Assembly: GCA_004794655.1 (NCBI GenBank)
Contig: SMMW01000609.1
Location: 360,001 to 424,000, forward strand
DNA length: 64,000 nucleotides
Source of the DNA: Marisa cornuarietis
Lineage: Eukaryota; Mollusca; Gastropoda; Architaenioglossa; Ampullariidae
Reading direction: 5' to 3'
This document shows, piece after piece, positions 12,006 to 22,639 of this stretch. The translations under genes and the position numbers were made by a program. Below the pieces are notes generated by a model that was not told the origin of the DNA, searched no databases, and saw only the letters and a program-made list of their open reading frames with translations. How positions within the stretch are numbered: position 1 is the first letter of the stretch; every line of letters begins with the position of its first letter.

Positions 12006-15000
12006 ATGACGCACGGTCACCCGTTCCACCCCCTTCTTTGTTTCCTCTCCGTTATCTTCTTCCTGTCCTCGTCACTCGTCTCTGGGCACCCTGACACCCT
12101 GGCATCCACCCCGGCTCCTGCCACCCGACACACCAGTCGCATCCCGCCTGTAACCATGACGACGACCCCTCGGCCGGATGCTAACCTGCACGAGGCCGCA
12201 GCAGCGACATCTGCTGTCCCTGCCGTCACGCAGAGGGCGCCACTAGACGGCGAGTTCGACTGTCCCCGGGGAGTGTGCCAGTGCTACTTGCTGAGGCCGC
12301 AGAACCAAGTGTGGCTGAACTGCACCTTTCCTAGTCTCGACAACTCCACCGAGCAGCGGGCCACACTGCGGGACATTCCCGTCACACGCTCCGCCTTCCT
12401 GACGTTGACGTAAGTCACTGGCTCCGCCAACCTTCATGCAAGCTGCCTCCACGTCTCTTTCTTTGCTAGTATGGCTGGCTGGCTGGCTGGCTGGCTGGCT
12501 GCTCCATAGTTCTGTGCTCGCTGGCAGATTATGTCAGGTCTAGCGCGGAAGTTTCAAAAGAACCCACTAGTCATGTCAGGTCGAGTGACATGGAATTAAA
12601 TACGACAAATCCCGGGGATTAGGCTCCACGATATTAAACTTTACTGCTGCCATCACTTGCACCCCTAATAAGTCCTGGGTAATTGGGTAGTCTCTGTTCA
12701 TATCCCAATTCTAAACTACTTAATCTCTTTGCTGACTACCAATGTAGCGGGAGAGTCTCTGTAACTATCACGAAGTCTCTGGCTACTAAAGTAGCCTAGA
12801 ATAAAGACGGGTCAGAGGGTCAGTATGGCGAAATGATTTCAGTGACGACTTAATGACCCAAGTTCTGCTTTAAAGTGAAGACATTATTACTGGATAATTA
12901 CTGACCCCCTGATCATGTCTTACGACCATGCCTACGCAAAGTTTCTACTTGTGGTTTTCTCTTCCAATGCAGGTGTGAACTGTCTGACCCTCTTCAGCGG
13001 AGCTACCTGTCTGACGGCATGTTCTCGCACCTGTCGCAGCTGGTGCAGCTGGATCTCATCGATTGTCGCTTCCACGACATACCTCGTAACGCCTTCCGCG
13101 GCCTGAGCAGCCTGGAAGTGCTGCACATCAAAGGAGCCAACCTGATTGGACAGGTGCACCCGGACTTCGCGGCGCCTTTGGGCAAGTTGCGCGCGTTACA
13201 GGTGATCGAAAGTCACGTGCACCAACTTCCGGCGTTGTGCGACCTGCAGCGCATGCGCACTCTTAACCTTTCCTACAACCACCTGCAGCATCTACAACAG
13301 GCCGGCGTCATGTGCCGCAACACACCGCTGCTGGCGCTAGAGCTGTTCGACATCAGCAACAACAACCTCTCCACCTTGCCGGATTGGGCCCCTGACAGCT
13401 TCCCCCACCTGCTGCGACTGTCCGCCGCCCACAACGCCATCCCCGCCCTGGAGGTGCACGTGTGTGATGACTTGTCCAAACTGATGTTTCTGGATCTGAC
13501 CTACAACGCGCTCCGGGACGTCAGCAGCCTGAACGTAGCCAACTGCTCCACCCTCAGGGTACTGAGACTGGGTGGGAACTTGATTGGCCAATTACCTGCT
13601 CAGGTTTTTAACAACATGCACATGCTCCAACAGTTGTCGCTGTTCAGCATGGGTCTTGATGACAACGTCTGGGACAGAATTTCTGTCCTGACCTACTTGG
13701 ATGAACTGGAGCTTCAGGACAACTCTCTTATCACCATCCCACCAGGGGTCATGCAGGAGTTTACCAACCTTCAGTACCTCAATCTCTCTTCTAACCGGAT
13801 TCGCATCCTGCCCAAAAAAGCCTTCATCTGGCAGTACAAGCTGACGTCTCTCGATCTTTCCTCCAACGGCATGACTGAGCTCCCTCGCCAAGCGTTTAGC
13901 AGCAACCTCCACAGTCTGCAGGTGCTGAACCTGGCCAACAACAGTCTATCCTACATCGAGCAGACGACGTTCTCCGGTCTCAGGGCTTTAAAGTGGCTGA
14001 ACTGTAGCGACAACCACCTCAAGAGCGTGCCTGACGAGGCCTTTTCTGGCTTGTCGCAGCTGCAGGTGTTAGACTTCAGCCGCAACCAAGTGCGCTCACT
14101 CAGTGCCGAGGCCTTTGGTCACGTGACTGCCCTGACTCATGTGCTGCTGGCCAACAACCAGCTGCAGGTCGCACCCCTCATGTCGGGGCTGACCAACCTG
14201 TTGGAGGCGGACCTTAGCTTCAACAACCTGACGTCACTTCCGCCCACAATGTTCACGAGCCTGCCGGAGCTCGTGGTGGTGAATTTACGTGGCAACAGCC
14301 TGCAGACGCTTTTCACCAAGACTTTTCACGACTGCGTCAACCTGAGATGGCTGGACCTGTCGCACAACCAGCTTCGCGAGATCTCCTCTCTTCACTTCTT
14401 CAACGTCTTGCGCCTGGAGTACTTGGACCTAAGCTTCAACCGCTTGCAGGCCATCAGCACCGTGTTCCGCGCCATCAAACCTCGCTCACTGCTGCTGGCC
14501 GGCAACAACCTGGTCAGTCTATTCCGCGGGGACGTGCCTCCCACTGTGGAGGTGCTGGACCTGTCAAGAAACCGCATCTCTCAGATCTCACCCTTCGCAT
14601 TCACCAGTCTTGTCAGCATTACCGTCGTCAATCTGACGTTCAACGAGCTGACGTCGTTGTCAGCCAACAACATGGAGATTAGCTACGCTCAGGCAGTGTA
14701 CTCACAGCCCGTCTTTTACTTGAGGGGCAACCCGCTCAGGTGTGACTGCTCCCTCGGCTGGTTGAAAGACTGGAGCTTGGGGAGGTTGCCTAGCAACGTG
14801 CTGCCCCTGCCCAAGTTTGATGACCTGGAGCTGCTGCACTGCCACTCGACCTACCCCGGGAGTAACGTCAGCTCCACGGTGGCTGAAACAGATCGCGGTC
14901 AATTCATCTGCACCTACAACCGCAAGTGTGGGGAGGGTTGTGTGTGTTGCGGCTTCGATGCTTGTTACTGTAGCAGCGTGTGTCCCGACAGGTGTCGGTG

Positions 15001-16768
15001 CTTCATCGGTGACAACCGCTACATAATCAACCGCATTGACTGCTCCAACTCGGACCTGATGGTGCTGCCAGACCTCATTCCCGAGGCGGCGACGGAACTC
15101 CTGCTGGATGGCAACACGCTGGGCACGCTGGAGGCCATGTCTTTCCTGGGCCACGGCCATGTGCTGGTCTTGCGCCTCAACCACAGCGAAATCCACGCCA
15201 TCGAGAACAACACTTTCCGGGGGCTCAGCAGCCTCAAGGAGCTGCACCTCCATCACAACTTTCTGTCGGTCATCTATGTTGCCACCTTCAGGGACCTGGA
15301 CAAGCTGGAGGTTCTCCTTCTTCAGGACAATGAGATCGCCTACATTGAAGAGGGGACGTTTGCCCACATGGACAACCTGCGGATCCTTAACTTGGAGAGA
15401 AATCTGCTGGTCTACCTGTCATTCAGTGACATAGCCGCCAGCATCTCGCTTACGTCACTCCGACTGAAAGACAACCCCTGGGCATGCGCACCTAACTTCA
15501 CGTGCCAATTCGTCGACCTTGTCTTTAACCGCTCCATCATGAGGGACATACAGCATGTCACGTGCTACTTCGCCGCCCCCGCCCCTGCCCCCGTCCCCGG
15601 GGATAAGCGCGCCAACGGAACACTGATCTTGTCGTTGTCCCTGGGCGAGTGCGCGGAGAACGTCACGCTTCCGGCAAACGTCACCCGCTACAGCGTGCAG
15701 AGCGTGACTGGCGAGCAGCGGCTGTCCGAGATCATCGTGGTGGCGGCGCTGTCCGCGGGCCTCCTGGTGTTGCTGCTCGCCGTCTACGTCAACCGCCATC
15801 TCCTGCAGGTCTGGTGCTTCACCAGGTTCGGGTGGCGCGTCTTCAAAATGGCCCCGGGCCACGAAGACCGCAACCGCCCTTACGACGCCTTCGTGTCCTA
15901 CAGCAACCTGGACGAGGAGTTCATCGTGCAGCAGCTAGCACCACGCCTGGAGAACGGCTACAAGCGCTTCCGCCTTTGTCTGCACTACCGCGACTTCCCC
16001 GTCGGGGCTTCCATCGCCGAGACCATCGTCAAAAGCGTGGAGAGCAGCAAGCGGACTATCATCTTGGTTTCCAATAACTTCCTGGACAGTGAGTGGTGCA
16101 AGTTCGAGTTCCAGACGGCGCACCAGCAGGTGCTGACCGAGCGCCGAAATCGTGTCATCCTCATCTTGCTGGAGGACGTGGAGGACGCTAAGCTGGACCA
16201 GACGCTCAAGTTGTACATGCGCACACGCACCTACCTGCGCTACGACGACCCCTGGTTCTGGGAGAAGCTCGTCTTCGCCATGCCCGACAAGAAGGCCGAG
16301 AAGTTCCAGCGTCTGCCCAGCTCACGAGACCTGGAGTACATGTCACGTGTGGGTCGCTCTCGCGAAGGTGATAACAGCCCCAGCCCCAACCACACTTCCA
16401 GCCTTACTACCAGCTTAAATGTCAACCCCGCCTTCGTCAACGGCCACGTCACCATGGTGACGGACATGATCCCCAACGACATGTACGAGGTGCCGGTGGC
16501 AAGCTTAGGCAGCTACGAGAGGATGAATGGCAGTCTGTCGGTGTCCAGCTCCATCTACAACGCCTCGCTCAGCGCAGGTTCCGGGCACTACGAGGAGGTG
16601 ACACCACGCGCGCTGGCCATGCGACCCGTCATCAGCAACCTCGACAACGTCAAGCCCCCGCCCCTCCCCCCGCTGCCGAAGAAAGGACTTTTGCCGCACG
16701 AGGCGCTCATTGCGGGGTCGCTAGGTTCTCGTGAGACTGTCTCCAGCCGAGAGGAGAACTGGGTGTGA
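12006..16768 (+). CDS. Toll-like receptor (multi-cysteine-cluster, protostome type)
   Basis: Join 12006-12409 and 12973-16768 (563-bp GT-AG intron, phase 2) gives about 1399 residues. It starts with a hydrophobic signal peptide (about 1-27), then a Thr/Pro/Ala-rich linker to about residue 80. A first cysteine cap follows (CPRGVCQC region), then a long leucine-rich-repeat block to about 715 and a C-terminal cap beginning NPLRCDC near 720. A second cysteine cluster lies at about 790-813, with further LRRs to about 960 and another cap starting NPWAC. The transmembrane segment is EIIVVAALSAGLLVLLLAVYV (about 1055-1075). The TIR domain (about 1103-1238) has box 1 YDAFVSYS, box 2 with the BB-loop proline (RLCLHYRDFPVG) and box 3 (FW in DPWFWEKL). 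By family, it senses extracellular ligands and recruits MyD88-type adaptors; the ligand is unknown. The 160-residue tail has Tyr motifs (YEVP, YEEV) and PPPLPPLPKKG. Everything from residue 135 on is one exon. Confidence 0.93.
12410..12972 (+). other. Intron of first Toll-like receptor
   Basis: Donor GTAAGT at 12410 and acceptor CTTCCAATGCAG ending at 12972. Joining restores one frame: the split Thr codon is followed by CELSDPLQRS. It contains a short (GGCT)n run near 12475-12505 and no other recognised element. Confidence 0.9.
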
Positions 16769-16914
16769 GCTCGTGACCTCACGTGATTGTTATGCGCGCT
16801 GGTCCCCGAAACAGGTCCTGTTGTACTTTCTGTGGACATGGAGATGACACTTGCTGTCTGCACCGAGAGCAAAGGAACGAGACGGATTGTGTCTTATGTT
16901 CTATCAGTGGACGG

Positions 16915-17530
16915 GGGGGGGGGGCTGGACCTGGTGTCTATACTGTCTGTAGACGAGGATAAAGACCGGACCTGGTGTCTGTACTTTCTGTAGACGAGGA
17001 TAAAGACTGGACCTGGTGTCTGTACTGTCTGTAGACGAGGATAAAGACGGGACCTGGTGTCTGTACTGTCTGTAGACGAGGATAAAGACTGGACCTGGTG
17101 TCTGTACTGTCTGTAGACGAGGATAAAGACGGGACCTGGTGTCTGTACTTTCTGTAGACGAGGATAAAGACCGGACCTGGTGTCTGTACTGTCTGTAGAC
17201 GAGGATAAAGACGGGACCTGGTGTCTGTACTGTCTGTAGACGAGGATAAAGACGGGACCTGGTGTCTGTACTGTCTGTAGACGAGGATAAAGACGGGACC
17301 TGGTGTCTGTACTGTCTGTAGACGAGGATAAAGACCGGACCTGGTGTCTGTACTGTCTGTAGACGAGGATAAAGACGGGACCTGGTGTCTGTACTGTCTG
17401 TAGACGAGGATAAAGACGGGACCTGGTGTCTGTACTGTCTGTAGAAGAGGATAAGGACGGGACCTGGTGTCTATACTGTCTGTAGACGAGGATAAAGACG
17501 GGACCTGGTGTCTATACTGTCTGTGGGACA
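16915..17530. repeat. 41-bp-unit minisatellite after the receptor stop codon
   Basis: About 15 copies of a 41-base unit containing TGTCTGTACTGTCTGTAGAC and GAGGATAAAGACGGGACC. A run of G bases precedes it. Units differ by one or two substitutions (CGGG/CTGG/CCGG). It lies about 150 bp beyond the first receptor stop, so it is probably transcribed. Confidence 0.95.
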
Positions 17531-18709
17531 GGATGGGCACAAGACATCCTGTGGTTGTAAAACGGAAGGGAGTGAAAATATCTGAACGCTGGTCTTCTTC
17601 AAAGGACTGAGAACCGTTGTGGTGGAGGTGAAACAAGTGCATTTTTCACTCTAGTGGCAACTTGCGAAACTTGTTTGCTGTGTGGATGGTTACTTTATTC
17701 TAACGTGCACATTATGGTCCTCAGATAACAGACGCCGTGTAAAGTGTGGCGTCACATTGTGAATGTGAAGGTGGCCACACTTTGATTGAGGTCAAAATAT
17801 GGCGGACGCTGGGTGTGGACTTGGCCAGTGAGAGCTGACAGTTGTTTTGGTGGCGATGTTCATGGCGAGGCCACCCGCAATGTACTTTGTGTTGTTGCAT
17901 TAAGTGCCAAAATAAGTGACGTATTATTCTATTAGTGTACCATGTATGTTAGTGGCCACTAGTCGTGAAGTCAAGCACATTTGGGGACAAAAGCTAGGGT
18001 ACCCTAGTGCCGAGGGAATCAGACATGCACAGTGCAGGGTGAGACGGTCTGTAGTCTGCAGTATGTGCAGACCTTGTTGTGCCCCGTGTGATGGTCAACA
18101 GTCTAGAGTCAGTGTTGTCGGGGGGTGGGTGGGGGATGGTGTGGGGGTGGGTGGGGGTGGTGTGTTCTGGAACAGAACAAGTGATCAGCAGCTAGTGCCC
18201 TCCGTTTCTTTACGGTGGATGGTGATCATAATGTGCCATTACAGCCCGTGCAACATGTCGAAGCATGTGCAAGGTTACAGTGTGTAAATACGAATTGTCT
18301 GCCTTGGTGTGACAAGGTTACAGTTTGTAGATAGGGACTGTCTGCCTTAGTATAGTAAAGGCATAGTCAGTAGAAAATGTATCATCCAGGAACTGCCTCT
18401 GTACACCAACAACGTTACCTAGCAATCAAACTATCCAAACAAACAAACAAACAAGCAAACAAACTGCTGAGTGAATATGGCTTTCTCCTGCTTGTTTGCT
18501 GTCGGTTTTGTCAGCTTCAGAACGGAGCACATGAAGTGCGGGTGTGTCCCTGACAGGACATTGTCAAGAGTCTCTCACAAGGCACGTGTTAATCAACATG
18601 TCATGGCGACTTATCAAACATCTCAGCCCATGTAGCAGTCACGTGACAGTCATACGGTGTTTGTGGCACTGCAATGTTACCATATCATGCATGTGTTGTG
18701 ACCACCACA

Positions 18710-18715
18710 AATAAA
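18710..18715 (+). terminator. Candidate polyadenylation signal (AATAAA)
   Basis: AATAAA in CCACAAATAAAGGG is the first canonical hexamer I found downstream of the first receptor stop codon, 1.94 kb away. It is assigned by position only. Confidence 0.25.
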
Positions 18716-18730
18716 GGGACCACACCCACA

Positions 18731-19604
18731 TCTACAAGTCATGACATGCCGTTTCCACCCGACAAAAGCTTCTTTTAGCCTAATCCACCCTTGACAAAAA
18801 CTATGTGGTTGGTGTAATTACGCACTGAAATCCGTTCATCCAAGAATCCATTCCAGCAGTCCAGAGTCCAGGTGCACGACAATCCAGGGGTCGAGTCCAG
18901 AATGTTTTCGCTGGCGAGATGTTATTTTGGCATTGGTGTACTTGTAACATTTGTCACGTGGCTCTCTGTGTGCTAACGTCTCTAAGGCAGAGCATTATAC
19001 AAATTACCCAGTCAAAGTTTTTCTTTTCTTGTGGTTGATTTTTTTAATTTATAACGAGATGCTATAAAAAGTGAGCAACACGCATGTACCCGCTGTCTGG
19101 CGGGTAGGCCGGCTATTTATAGCATCACATTTACAGCCGCCGCTCTGACCCTGATGTCTGTGATACTGTCGGTCTGTTCGCTGAGCCTTGATGTGCCAAA
19201 GATGAAATTTGTCTTCAATGATTGTCTCCCCCCCACCCCCACCTTTGGGTTCCCCAGTTGTCTCCGCGCACGTTTTCTTACCTTCATCTCGACATTTAAA
19301 CCTTCTACTTATTTGTGAGCTTAACACCCGGTCTACTGTTGCCCTCACGGGTAGGTCAGCTCAGTCACGTGACACAGGAGCTGCTATTCTGTCAAAAAGT
19401 CGCATTTTCTCTCTGCATCATCTTGTAGTCAGCTTGTTTATACGGGAAATAGTCATCCTAGGGAATCACTGTAACCACCCACTCACCCGCACCCGCCATT
19501 TTATAATTTTACATTTTACCCCGGCTTATGCTCATCGTGCTTTTAATTACATCCCACTGTTGACACTATTTCTTTCATTTGTAAACAACATGTTATTTAT
19601 TTAA
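18731..19604. other. Unassigned intergenic sequence
   Basis: Single-copy-looking sequence with no exon supported by homology. It ends in an AT-rich stretch that merges with the simple-repeat tail of the adjacent LINE fragment. Confidence 0.4.
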
Positions 19605-19987
19605 TAATAAATAATAATAATAGTGAAGATGTTTATAGCGCATATTTACACTCATAGAGAGCATGCTCTTAGCGCTTAACACGAGGAAGAGACGTGGACT
19701 AAGTAGACACAGAACAAAGGGGACGAAAGAAAACGACAGTACTGACGAAACAGAAAACATTAAAAGGCATCAAGTAACAGGAACAGAGAAATATAGTGAT
19801 TCTGCCGAGAAAGATGGGTAAAGTAGCAAGAGGGAAGGGGGGGAGGGTAAGAAGGACAAGCATTGTGTGGACTGTGTTAGGAGTAGTGCTCAAGGAAGAG
19901 GTGCGTTTTCAGTGCAGATTTGAAAGATTCAGTTGTAGGAAGGTGGCGGATATGGAAAGGGAGAGAGTTCCATTGTTTTGCAGCATT
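19605..19987 (-). mobile_element. 5'-truncated non-LTR retrotransposon 3' end
   Basis: Read on the minus strand, this matches the last part of the LINE at 44970-45745. It covers the C-terminal coding segment (AAKQWNSLPFH-like, ESFKSALKTHL-like), the 3' UTR with AAGCGCTAAGAGCATGCTC, and a tail of TATTATT repeats. It is truncated about 60 codons before the element's stop, as is usual for target-primed reverse transcription. It has no coding capacity of its own. Confidence 0.85.
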
Positions 19988-20124
19988 TATCATTTACTGA
20001 CTTCTCATAAATAAGGTTAAAAAAAGTAAAGGTGTGTGTGTCGTACCGCATGAGGACACGTAGTCAACGACCAATCAAAGGCCTTCCCCACAGAGGGGCA
20101 GAGGTCAGGTCATAGCGGACCATG

Positions 20125-21503
20125 TTAGCCAGACTATCCACGGTGCATGATGATAGCAGTTAGCCGTTGTTAGCCAGACTATCCACGGTGCATGATGATA
20201 GCAGTTAGCCGTTGTTAGCCAGACTATCCACGGTGCATGATGATAGCAGTTAGCCGTTGTTAGCCAGACTATCCACGGTGCATGATGATAGCAGTTAGCC
20301 GTTGTTAGCCAGACTATCCACGGTGCATGATGATAGCAGTTAGCCGTTGTTAGCCAGACTATCCACGGTGCATGATGATAGCAGTTAGCCGTTGTTAGCC
20401 AGACTATCCACGGTGCATGATGATAGCAGTTAGCCGTTGTTAGCCAGACTATCCACGGTGCATGATGATAGCAGTTAGCCGTTGTTAGCCAGACTATCCA
20501 CGGTGCATGATGATAGCAGTTAGCCGTTGTTAGCCAGACTATCCACGGTGCATGATGATAGCAGTTAGCCGTTGTTAGCCAGACTATCCACGGTGCATGA
20601 TGATAGCAGTTAGCCGTTGTTAGCCAGACTATCCACGGTGCATGATGATAGCAGTTAGCCGTTGTTAGCCAGACTATCCACGGTGCATGATGATAGCAGT
20701 TAGCCGTTGTTAGCCAGACTATCCACGGTGCATGATGATAGCAGTTAGCCGTTGTTAGCCAGACTATCCACGGTGCATGATGATAGCAGTTAGCCGTTGT
20801 TAGCCAGACTATCCACGGTGCATGATGATAGCAGTTAGCCGTTGTTAGCCAGACTATCCACGGTGCATGATGATAGCAGTTAGCCGTTGTTAGCCAGACT
20901 ATCCACGGTGCATGATGATAGCAGTTAGCCGTTGTTAGCCAGACTATCCACGGTGCATGATGATAGCAGTTAGCCGTTGTTAGCCAGACTATCCACGGTG
21001 CATGATGATAGCAGTTAGCCGTTGTTAGCCAGACTATCCACGGTGCATGATGATAGCAGTTAGCCGTTGTTAGCCAGACTATCCACGGTGCATGATGATA
21101 GCAGTTAGCCGTTGTTAGACTATTCACGGTGCATGATGATAGCAGTTAGCCGTTGTTAGACTATCCACGGTGCATGATGATAGCAGTTAGCCGTTGTTAG
21201 CCAGACTATCCACGGTGCATGATGATAGCAGTTAGCCGTTGTTAGCCAGACTATCCACGGTGCATGATGATAGCAGTTAGCCGTTGTTAGCCAGACTATC
21301 CACGGTGCATGATGATAGCAGTTAGCCGTTGTTAGCCAGACTATCCACGGTGCATGATGATAGCAGTTAGCCGTTGTTAGACTATTCACGGTGCATGATG
21401 ATAGCAGTTAGCCGTTGTTAGACTATCCACGGTGCATGATGATAGCAGTTAGCCGTTGTTAGCCAGACTATCCACGGTGCATGATGATAGCAGTTAGCCG
21501 TTG
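20125..21503. repeat. Highly homogeneous 45-bp-unit minisatellite
   Basis: About 31 copies of a 45-base unit containing TTAGCCAGACTATCCACGG and TGATAGCAGTTAGCCGTTG. Most copies are identical. Three units, near 21110, 21155 and 21380-21430, lack four bases (CCAG), and two of these have ATTCACGG instead of ATCCACGG. The homogeneity points to recent expansion or homogenisation. The 45-base period leaves a 340-codon minus-strand frame open; I do not consider it a gene. Confidence 0.97.
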
Positions 21504-22639
21504 GTTGAATAAGGTGGTGATGTGGCTCATGGTTCCTTTGTCACGTGCTCACGGTGTCTGATGGGAAGAAGTCAGAGCGGCCAGTTCTCAACACTTTACA
21601 GACGATACAGACGATGACAACTGTGAGGCTCCCATCATCATCATCATCATCATCATCATCTAGCATCATGGCAGTGTCAGCTAAAATCCGTGTGGCTCTT
21701 GTATAGTAGAAGCTCAAGTGCTTGGAGGAAACAGTGTCAGAGAAAGAGAGCCGTTTGGCGCATTGTGTAGGTTACACGGGTGTTGCTGCCATGGGGAGAC
21801 AAGACCGGAACAATCCTCCGCTGACAGAACAGGTAGTTGAGGAGTTTTAACTTCCCTTTACCACCGATAACTTCCGGGCCTCAGTCTGGAGCAAAACTAA
21901 TTCCCTTCTGGTGGTGGGGGGGGGGGAGGGGCGAGCTCCCGTGTGTATCACCTGGCAGCCTGGTCACGTGTGCATCAGTCGGTTGGGGGAGGGGGGAGGC
22001 GGAACATGTGTGTCACATGACACTAGCCTCCTAGTCGCCATGTCTAGTCGTTTTGGTGCCTGTTTAGGACCTCGGGAGTTGGACTGCCTCGTGTCTTGGC
22101 TGAGGCGGGTGTCTGTGTTAAGTCCTTCATATGTTTGGCTGCAGACAAGTCTTAGTTCACAAGGCGATACATTATGTCTGGGTTACAGATTGTGTTTCTC
22201 CGATATACCACTGCTCAGATTAAGTATGCAAAATGTGTTCAAACTGTTTTGGTTATGATAATAAAATAATATAAATTATGAAGAAATAATTTCTCGTTAA
22301 TTTCCTGTTTGTGCATGTGATGTGTGTACGCTGTGTATTAGTGTTTGTTAAATAATAAACACAATCCGCCATGATGTGATGTGTGTGCATGCGAGTGTCG
22401 TGTCTGTCTTTGTGAATATGAAGATAAACACTGATTATCTCTCCCTGTTGTAACAAGACAAATGGTCGGCAGTAAAGTGCAGGTGTACAGGTGTGCCTGC
22501 ACTCTTTCAAAGTTCAACAAAAACCTCGGAGGTCTCGGGACATCCAGGAGTCCCCATCATTTGACGACGATGTGGCAACAGCTGCAGACATTAGGGAAGA
22601 CGACAGGAACATTGTAGCGAGTGAGTTAGGAAAGTCCTG
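21504..22639. other. Unassigned sequence between arrays
   Basis: Contains an (ATC)n run at about 21633-21662 and G-rich stretches near 21913 and 21985. No exon, RNA gene or element was recognised. Confidence 0.4.

Larger units (their letters stand above)
16769..18730 (+). other. Probable 3' UTR and downstream flank of first receptor
   Basis: No second gene is supported after the stop codon. The stretch holds the 41-bp array (16915-17530), a GTGGGGG-rich run near 18120-18160 and an (AAAC)n run near 18437-18465. The first canonical AATAAA downstream of the stop that I found is at 18710. A 1.9-kb UTR is therefore possible but unproven. Confidence 0.35.

Noticed and set aside
20105..21389. A 340-codon minus-strand frame of 15-residue repeats
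   Set aside because: It is the 45-bp minisatellite read in frame; it starts and ends with the array.
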